DNA from: Rugalucina vietnamica
Lineage: Eukaryota > Mollusca > Bivalvia > Lucinida > Lucinidae
Reading direction: 5' to 3'
Length of the DNA: 64,000 bases
NCBI GenBank assembly: GCA_964017185.1
Contig: OZ024869.1
Coordinates: 5,292,501-5,356,500, forward strand
A model generated the notes under the pieces. That model was not told where the DNA came from. It ran no database searches and worked only from the letters and a program-made list of their open reading frames with translations. A program made the position numbers and the translations under genes. Numbering within the stretch: position 1 is the stretch's first letter; each line of letters opens with the position of its first letter. Of the stretch, positions 57,682 to 64,000 are shown piece by piece.

Positions 57682-57987
57682 AAGAAAATGTCTATACTGA
57701 GACAATAGTCTATACAAACAGGCAAATTGCAATGTCACAATCCATTTACTGTTTAGATCACTTTCCATTCTGTCTCTTTTGCATATATTCAAAGCCACAT
57801 TATTCTTGACGTGAACGCAAAAGAACATATATGCGCTGAAAAACGACCAATCCTTGAATTAACACGGTTTGACATAAAAGTTCGTGGACACCTTTTAAGC
57901 TAACAGAAAAAGTAATACATGTATGCTATTCTAGAACTTTTTGTATTATTACAAGCAGTAATGTGTTACAGTAATTCAACAAGAAAT
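57682..57987. other. Intron 1, unassigned
   Basis: No feature recognised. Confidence 0.4.
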
Positions 57988-58206
57988 GAGCCACTTCGTG
58001 GGAAAACCAGTAATGTATTTTCCGAACAGGCCTGTACAACTACAGACAAGAGCTAGAAGCTTGAAATTTTGGAGTTAAGCAGAGCAGGAATTGTACTATC
58101 CAAGTAGCTAAAACAAAGGCGCTGATCAGCTTCGCGGTTACAGCGAAGCTGATCTGCGTCTTTGTTTTTGCATATGCAGATTGTTGGTTTTCCCATGAGG
58201 CGGCTC
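57988..58206 (-). mobile_element. Family A MITE, copy 30, TSD AAAT
   Basis: AAAT at 57984-57987 and 58207-58210; intact core. Confidence 0.87.
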
Positions 58207-58210
58207 AAAT

Positions 58211-58732
58211 AATAACATAAATTTATAAATAATAAAATAAATTGATATCATGACCAGTTTTCCACTTTACATTAGGGTGGCGTGTGATAAAATAAGATGA
58301 TTTTCACACTTGGTTTTGCTTGCAAAATGGTGCTTAAGTATGCTACAACAATCAAATCTTTTTAACCAAAATCAAAAACATGTACATGTAGCATCAACAC
58401 CACTTTCTTCAAAGGTTTTGGGGTTGATGACAGTAAAGTTGGAATTCTAAGAACAGAAGTTCAGATGCAGTGCAAAAAATCTGTCAGAAATTTTCAAAAC
58501 AATACACAATTATAAGATTCTGCGTTTCTATTGGGAAACTGCCATAAAGATACGATGACAGGTCACTGGTTCACTGTAGTTTACAAGTGGCACATACTAC
58601 AGATGGCAAGAAGAGTATACCTATGATAATAATAAAAGTAGTAGAAGGGTGCCTGTCTGACAGGCTCACCACAAGGAATAGGTTTCGAATAGTCAACTTT
58701 TACTTACACATCTCATGAAAATATCCCAAATT
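58211..58732. other. Intron 1, unassigned
   Basis: No feature recognised. Confidence 0.4.
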
Positions 58733-58736
58733 AACT

Positions 58737-58965
58737 GAGCAGTGTAATGAGAAAACCAGACTTTTGCCTACGCGAAAACAAAGGCACAGATCAGCTGTGC
58801 AGTAACTGCACAGCTGATCAGCGCCTTTGTTTTCGCTACCCGGATAGTACCATTTCTCCTCCTTTAAAATCCGAAATTTCAAGCTTCTGGTCTTTTTCTG
58901 AGACTGTACAGGCCTGTAGGACCTGGTTGGAAACCCTGAAGACCGGTTTTCTTGAGCCACGGCTC
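58737..58965 (+). mobile_element. Family A MITE, copy 31, TSD AACT
   Basis: AACT at 58733-58736 and 58966-58969; intact core CTGTGCAGTAACTGCACAG. Confidence 0.86.
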
Positions 58966-58969
58966 AACT

Positions 58970-60838
58970 CATTCTTGTTGTACACTTTCAAATTTATGAT
59001 GTCCTTTAGGATTTTCTAATAAAGATATTGTACCTTGTATCTTGAACTCATACACTGATCTTAACTCACCATAACTCACCATACTTGTTGTACATTGCTG
59101 TCTAAAATTCTTTCGGACCCAGGTAAACTAGTGATATAATTTTTTTTCTAAGTGACTAATATTCAGGGAATAACCTACAGGGTGACTAGGGAGAAATAGT
59201 CTCCCTAAATGAACACACTTCTCCCTTTATTCAGCTATAAGGGAGAAGTGAAAATGTATAGAATATAAAGGCAAACCTGAAATTCAGGTCAAAACTTCTC
59301 TCAAATTTTCCTTGGAAGAGAAGAAACTTCTCCCTAAAATTCTTGGCTAGGATGAACCCTGATATTGTGGTTAGTGTGCTCTGGTCAAGAGTGTTTCTGA
59401 ATGGTATGCTAGGCATGGTCACTTCCAGGCCATGTGTTAAGCTTTTCACTCTGGCTTACCTCACCTGTGATTGAAACTGCATATTTTACACACTTTAGTG
59501 TCAAAAGCAATCTTGGTGCAGGTGGGCCCCTTTGCTACATGTAATCAGATTGTCCATTTGGCTCTAACCCTTAATTCTGCAGTAACTTAAATACTAATGG
59601 TCACAAACTATCTTATGGAAAGGCTGAGTCTGGTAGTGGTGTTATACATGTGTGAGCAGTGTGTGATAAGATTGAACAAACTAAAAGATATTAAAAGCCA
59701 AAGCAAATAAGGGCAGAGGTAGACTGGACTGAGTCTGTTTAAAATATATATAAATATGATACATGACATGTTCATGTGTAGTAAAATTGCATCTTTCTAT
59801 TGTCAAATTCTATTTTCTTCTGATCCAATGTTTGCTTAGAACAGAACCATCAGAATAATGACTAAAACTCATTGATAAAAATTACGTTTCAAGGACTGCC
59901 GCCAGTCTAGGGTAGAGGCACTAATTATTGTCGTGCATGTGTTATCTATTGTTGTTTTAGAGTTTTAGCATTTTGTCTATAGCTTGATTTGTTTGATATT
60001 AATATGTTGCTTAACATTCCAGTCAACATCTATGGTCATGTTGGGATGCTATGAGTCTCCTAAATGATTAGCAAGTAACCAGATGGTCAGTTAATAGTAG
60101 CTTTGCCTGAAGGCTCAAGCAGCCCATCTATTTTTCATTGCCCTAAAAATGGGCTGGGGCCCAGTCAATAGCTTTTAAATACATCAGCCTTTGACTTGCA
60201 TCAATTAGTCGTTCATCTCCCTCATATGAAGATATAGAAGCCAGCTAAACCCCCTATATTCTGTAAAAGAGTAGCATGAGGAATCAGAAATCAGTTCTCA
60301 AGTTTAGAAGTCAATTGTGGTGTCAAGTTCTAGTATAAGAAATGTAATGACTTTACTTTCATGTCTAGACCAACATTTCAAAGAGTGCTCTTTTTCCTTC
60401 ACCATATTTCGAAGACACTTTGAAGATGCATGTTTTTCCACACAGCCTTGCTTTATCTGTTTTACCAGGGTAACCTAGACCAACACTTTCAGTTTTAGAA
60501 ATCCTAGCATGCACCAGTCATTAAAGCAGTTAAGCTTGCTCAAATGAGGAGATAAAGGGTCATTACAGGGGATTAATTGTGCCTAATTGGATTTTAATTG
60601 GTGACAGCAACTTTGACAGTCAGGCGTCTGGCACACCTTGATCATTCCATATGTTGAATTTATTGACTATTTATTTGATTATATGCAATTTAAATACAGC
60701 AGACACATGGTCATTGAAAGGGCGATATACCTATGAAACAAACCAATCGATAACAATGCAAATTAATGATGTTTCATGGTAAAAATCCAACAAAGAAAAT
60801 CTTGTGACAGAAACATCTGCAAGCGTCTGGTGACTTAC
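58970..60838. other. Intron 1, proximal part, mostly unassigned
   Basis: Repeated GGGAGAAGT / ACTTCTCCCT words at 59185-59340 form inverted pairs and may be a decayed repeat. Positions 60025-60165 carry SINE-like remnants (GTAACCAGATGGTCAG). No exon recognised. Confidence 0.4.
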
Positions 60839-60947
60839 CAATTGCTCCTAATGGAAACTGACGATCAATGCGATTTCCCAAACAACTATTTTTACATCCA
60901 AGTATAAGCAATATTGAGGCCCACAGCACAAAAGCAAAATTCTTCAT
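60839..60947 (-). CDS. PTPRN: PTPRN-like exon 1: start codon and signal peptide
   Basis: The exon encodes 36 residues plus one base. It begins MKNFAFVLWASILLILGC, a short basic start followed by a hydrophobic core, as in a secretory signal peptide, and ends in ...FPLGAI. A consensus donor (G|GTAAG) follows at 60838. The spare G plus the GC of exon 2 makes a Gly codon, so the mature N-terminus runs into the first conserved cysteine (AIG-CLF), as it does in vertebrate IA-2. The start has A at -3. A four-codon upstream ORF (60968-60954), in frame but stopped, lies six bases before it. Linking this exon to exon 2 across 40 kb is an inference from phase and protein logic. Confidence 0.8.
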
Positions 60948-61250
60948 AATTTCCTAGCATTTAGCCATGCTATGTCAAAAAATTCCAATTTGTTCTGTAT
61001 CTTGTTTATGGTTAAATTGGTGACATCTTTTCTAGTAGTATTGATGCTGATTTTGTTAAGAATCCAAAATGGCAGGTGCCCTATGAATAAACATCAGATA
61101 GAGTGACGTCACATGTGACGATTTCGCAGTTTTTAGAGTGGGTTCTATTGATTTTGTAGAGAATCAATTTAGTGATTTCCTTGCGTGGGAATTCCTCATT
61201 CATGATTATATTTAAACTGTCGTTGGTAAATAAACGTGTCTGGTTCATAT
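60948..61250 (-). promoter_or_regulatory. 5' flank of PTPRN-like gene with CRE and E-box
   Basis: A palindromic CRE, TGACGTCA (61104-61111), overlaps an E-box core, CACATGTG (61110-61117), and is followed by another TGACG half-site. They lie about 160-170 bp upstream of the start codon. CREs near the start are known for other granule genes such as chromogranin A and secretogranin II, so the setting is apt. No TATA box is seen and the transcription start is unknown. TGACGTCA also occurs at about 2248, 6100 and 7675 inside or near repeats, so chance is possible. Confidence 0.4.
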
Positions 61251-61939
61251 TGTGCTATTTCTGATATTTCTAAAATAATTTATTTAATTTCAGATTATTT
61301 ATTCGATTAGCGTATTTGTTCTAAATAGCGCACATGCTCCATCTGTTCTTTGTTGGAATATCAAAAATTGTTATGATACAAATTAGTGCACACTGTGCCT
61401 TATTAGTCATAATATAAACATACCTCGAGAATGCTTGTATGTTTCAGCACCGTACTGATCTGTACTGGTAGAAACTTCTAAAATATAATAATTTCCAGCT
61501 TGTGTAAAATGTTACATGCCAGATGATATACACCTATATCTACGCTTCCTTCATTGCATTCTGTAGATTGCATATCTGTTTCGATAGTTTTACAAGACAT
61601 CCCAACAACCATGACAACTGTGTTTAAGAAGCCCTCAAATGTGGACACTTATAAGAGCTTGTAACAATATTTTCATTGAACAATAAAGCGCACCGTACGC
61701 TACTTGGAACGAATACCAGAAAACCTGGCAAATGTCTCGTCATTACAAGAAAATATAATAAAAACAAACAGACAAAGATTGAAATATAGATATGTCTTTC
61801 TTGTTCATGTATTTTCCTGTGTTCGTGCTATAAAAATATATAGTGTTATGTATGACAGTTACTTGTTGAAAGATGTGCATTCAGTACTGGTAAACTTCCC
61901 AAGGGAGTATGCCCAGGAAAGTATGATGTTATACATATG
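61251..61939. other. Upstream intergenic region between host gene and retrotransposon
   Basis: No gene recognised; the short plus ORF at 61704-61940 has no domain and may partly overlap the LTR. Confidence 0.4.
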
Positions 61940-62015
61940 ATGTTTACTTGTTGTCCTTAGCAATTATTTACTTTTAGTGTCCCAGATATTGGACATATAC
62001 AGGTTGTTTACTTCA

Positions 62016-62241
62016 GAATTTTCTAGAAATTTCAAATTGTTCTTTGACGGAAAAGTCCGGAAAAACCTGGAAAGATGTAGAATCTTCTAGAAAAATCTTT
62101 TTTATGCCAAAACAATATTGTGGAATTTTCTGGAAGGATAATGGCCTCTCTAGAATATTCCAGAACATTAAATTTTGGTAAACAACTTGTTATTTTTAGT
62201 ATATGATATCATAGAATTTGCTGGAAGAATCCTGAATGTTC
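62016..62241 (+). promoter_or_regulatory. Cluster of heat-shock elements in LTR U3
   Basis: Perfect alternating HSF pentamers are visible: GAAttTTCtaGAAatTTC at 62016-62033; GAAtcTTCtaGAA at 62080-62092; GAAttTTCtgGAA at 62123-62135; GAAtaTTCcaGAA at 62153-62165. GAA triplets also recur every 10 bp at 62050, 62060, 62070, 62080 and 62090, a gapped HSE layout. A weaker GAA/TTC group (62224-62241) lies just before the TATA box at 62250. The spacing matches heat-shock promoters; activity is inferred. Confidence 0.7.
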
Positions 62242-62249
62242 CTCAGTGC

Positions 62250-62256
62250 TATATAA
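62250..62256 (+). promoter_or_regulatory. TATA box of the LTR promoter
   Basis: The sequence CTATATAAGGGC centred here is a good TATA element. It lies between the HSE cluster and the predicted R/U5 part of the LTR, so transcription would start near 62280. Confidence 0.55.
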
Positions 62257-62667
62257 GGGCTACAAATTTTCATAAGGACAATCTTTGGGTATTGTTACTA
62301 TTAAGAAGTCAAAATCTATCTTACTGGAATTTAAACTTATTCTTGGATTACTTTGTGATATTCGATTCTGGATTGGGACATAGTGCTATTTTGAAACAAA
62401 CTTTAATTCTTGGGATCAGAAACTGATACAGACTTGTGCTAAAAAATTCTGAGGGACATTCAGACATTCTTTAAGGGAATTAACATCTTGAAAGGTATTG
62501 TACATTCATTTTTGTTTGATTGTATATATGCTTTTGATTGTTTCACATGTAATTACTGGTTAAATCACTTCTAAATAGATTTGTTAAATTTTAAACAAAG
62601 CTTGTTGCTGGCTAACCAACTTGTTGGTTTCCTTAATCTTCTAGTTACGACTGGCACGTAACAGAAT

Positions 62668-62687
62668 TGGGGGCTCGAGTCCGGGAT
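62668..62687 (+). other. Primer binding site, tRNA-Pro-like
   Basis: TGGGGGCTCGAGTCCGGGAT matches the widely used tRNA-Pro primer site with two extra bases (AG) in the middle. It begins five bases after the likely LTR end (…TAACA). The two-base insertion may reflect a variant tRNA or decay. Confidence 0.6.
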
Positions 62688-62776
62688 TGAAATTTCTTGT
62701 GCTCCAAATTTATTTAAAATTCTAAAGTATCTTCACTGTTTGCTGTTTAAATAGCTAAAGCCAGCAAAAAGCAACC

Positions 62777-63805
62777 ATGTCATTCAAACTAAGTGACTTT
62801 ATTGCTGCGCCTTCTCAGGAGCTGTTAGATAAGGCCAAAAAGAGTGACCTATTAGACATAGCTGATCATTATGGGTTGTCAAATATCAAGACTTCCATGT
62901 TAAAACATGAAATTAAGAACATTTTGATTCAGTTTTTTGTTGACGAGGAAATTTTTGATTCCTCGGCTACTTCTCAGATTCTAGTCACTCAGACTGACTT
63001 GCAGTTGAGGGAACTAGAAATCAAAAGACAAATTGAGATGGAAAAACTAAAATTTGAGAATGAAGAAAGAATAAGGTTGGAAACTTTAGAACGGGATGAA
63101 AGAATAAGGGCAGAAAAGGCCGAAAGGGAAGAAAGAATAAGATTGGAAACTTTAGAACGGGAAGAAAGAATGCATAAACAAAAGTTAGAAATGGAAGAAC
63201 GAGAGAAGGAAAAACAAAGAGAATTAGAACGAGAAAAAATTGAGTTAGAAAAAGAAAAATTAGAAAGAGAAGAAAGGCTTGAAATTGAAAAAGAAAAATT
63301 TAAATTTGAAATTGAAGAAAAAGAAAGAGAAAGGCAATTTCAGTTAAGAATGAAGGAAATTGAACTTAATGACAAATCAAAATCAAAATCTTTGCCTTTG
63401 GCTACTAGTACAGTATTTGATGTCACAAAACACATTCGTCTCGTTCCTCCATTTCAAGAAAAAGAGGTTGACAAATATTTCTTACATTTTGAGAAGGTGG
63501 CAAAAAACTTGAAATGGCCAAGAGAGCACTGGACCTTGCTTTTGCAAAGTGTTGTAATTGGTAAAGCTCGAGAAATTTACACTCAGCTTTCTCTTGAGCA
63601 AAGCTCAGATTATGATACAGTAAAGGAATTTATTCTTAAGGCTTATGAGTTGGTCCCTGAGGCATACAGGCAGAAATTTAGAGACTGTAGAAAAGAACAT
63701 GACCAGACTCATGTTGAAAAGGTACAAGTAGGCAAAGATCAGGAAAAGGCGCAATCAGAAAAAGATTCCCACTCCAAAAACCGAGGTGGGAAAAAACCAA
63801 ACTAA
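62777..63805 (+). pseudogene. gag-like ORF of LTR retrotransposon, disrupted near its C-terminal part
   Basis: The 342-residue ORF starts at an ATG 90 bp after the primer site. Residues 1-70 form a helical N-terminal region (MSFKLSDFIAAPSQELLDKA). Residues about 75-205 are a very charged coiled coil rich in Glu, Arg and Lys. Residues about 215-305 (start VFDVTKHIRLVPPF) resemble the capsid/SCAN-like domain of Ty3/Gypsy-type gag. After about residue 312 the sequence turns into a K/Q/E-rich linker and stops without a zinc knuckle. Gag-like coding text resumes, out of context, at about 63913-63960 and then stops. The gag therefore looks rearranged. No protease or polymerase is in the window. Confidence 0.65.
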
Positions 63806-64000
63806 CAATCAGGTACTTATACCATGAAACATATCGTAAGCCGAATGAGCAGCTATTTTCCCAATAGGTGGCCACTCAGTTACCTTAACTTAACTAAAAA
63901 TATGAAAACATACATGAGTTTGCTGGAACAAAAGAGCAACTATTTGATAGATGGTGTTCTTCAAAGAAAGTAGGTTCAAACGGTGCATAAATTCTGATGT
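63806..64000. other. Degenerate gag remnant at window edge
   Basis: No intact ORF. Codons at 63913-63960 on the plus strand again resemble gag capsid sequence and are closed by a stop soon after. The rest is unrecognised. Confidence 0.4.

Larger units (their letters stand above)
11319..60947 (-). other. PTPRN: IA-2/phogrin-like (PTPRN family) gene, 5' portion, five exons located
   Basis: Gene-level entry. Five minus-strand exons (60839-60947, 20206-20256, 17082-17864, 15413-15463, 11319-11387) join into an open frame of about 354 residues, and every junction is phase 1. The order is signal peptide, RESP18-type cysteine motif (CLFNSDLC...GSKC...LFGIC), FTWQDPYTQ, then a long acidic luminal region. 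Family knowledge: IA-2 and phogrin sit in dense-core granule membranes of neuroendocrine cells, have a catalytically impaired PTP domain, and influence granule content and secretion. The transmembrane and phosphatase exons are not seen and probably lie left of the window. Intron 1 is about 40.6 kb. The assignment rests on remembered family motifs, not on a search. Confidence 0.85.
61940..62663 (+). mobile_element. 5' LTR of a retrotransposon (left edge approximate)
   Basis: The segment has a TATATAA box at 62250-62256 and ends GGCACGTAACA at 62663. It is followed four bases later by a tRNA-Pro-like primer site and then a gag ORF, the usual LTR-PBS-gag order. The left edge could be a TGT at about 61940 or 61978; without the 3' LTR it cannot be fixed. 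The U3 part carries a cluster of heat-shock elements (separate entry). Assignment to the Ty3/Gypsy-type group is likely from gag but not proven. Confidence 0.6.

Noticed and set aside
61704..61940. Plus-strand 78 aa ORF upstream of the LTR
   Set aside because: No recognisable domain, AT-rich, no splice or start context; probably chance.

Overview
The window looks like intronic and intergenic DNA from an invertebrate animal genome, most likely a mollusc and probably a bivalve. It is AT-rich and has spliced exons with GT/AG borders, almost no long ORFs, and dense layers of transposon remnants. These include arrays of 120-450 bp units ending in ACGG- or GACA-type microsatellites and a short hairpin, an architecture known from bivalve 'pearl'/Helentron-like elements. 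The organism call is an inference from repeat style; no species marker is present.

The one host gene I can support lies on the minus strand and spans nearly the whole window: a homologue of IA-2/phogrin (PTPRN/PTPRN2, ida-1 in nematodes), a dense-core secretory granule transmembrane protein of the receptor tyrosine phosphatase family. I could place five coding exons by splice signals, reading phase and protein similarity. They are exon 1 (60839-60947, start codon and signal peptide), exon 2 (20206-20256), exon 3 (17082-17864), exon 4 (15413-15463) and exon 5 (11319-11387). Every junction is phase 1 and the joined reading frame stays open. Exons 2 and 3 carry the four-cysteine RESP18-type motif and the FTWQDPYTQ motif typical of the family. 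Intron 1 is about 40.6 kb and is filled with repeats. Membrane-spanning and phosphatase exons were not found and probably lie beyond position 1. A full CRE (TGACGTCA) overlapping an E-box sits about 160 bp upstream of the start codon.

Layout: 1-2100 holds degenerate copies of a palindromic MITE (family A). 2117-6247 is a 4.1 kb fold-back element and 6827-8997 is a second one with 0.5 kb terminal inverted repeats. 10050-10860 is the 3' end of a non-LTR retrotransposon. 11300-20260 has exons 2-5 among A, B and C repeats. 20300-37700 is intron with a mariner-like MITE, B arrays, a four-level nest of elements (28368-32210) and pearl-like arrays. 37766-42076 is an H element interrupted by a 2.1 kb insertion with an 8 bp target duplication. 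43370-45693 is a B element interrupted by a 1.26 kb element. 48278-50005 is a 5'-truncated Penelope-like element with a GIY-YIG domain, an extra zinc-finger ORF and a hammerhead-like motif. 51590-53401 is another array, and 53700-58970 has more MITEs. 61940-64000, on the plus strand and upstream of the host gene, is the 5' part of an LTR retrotransposon (LTR, tRNA-Pro-like primer site, broken gag).

The most unusual signals are a dense cluster of perfect heat-shock elements in the LTR promoter, the tightly spaced C2H2 zinc-finger ORF downstream of the Penelope GIY-YIG ORF, and family A. Family A is a GAGCC-ended palindromic MITE whose exact 4 bp target duplications can be read at 13 copies in this window.
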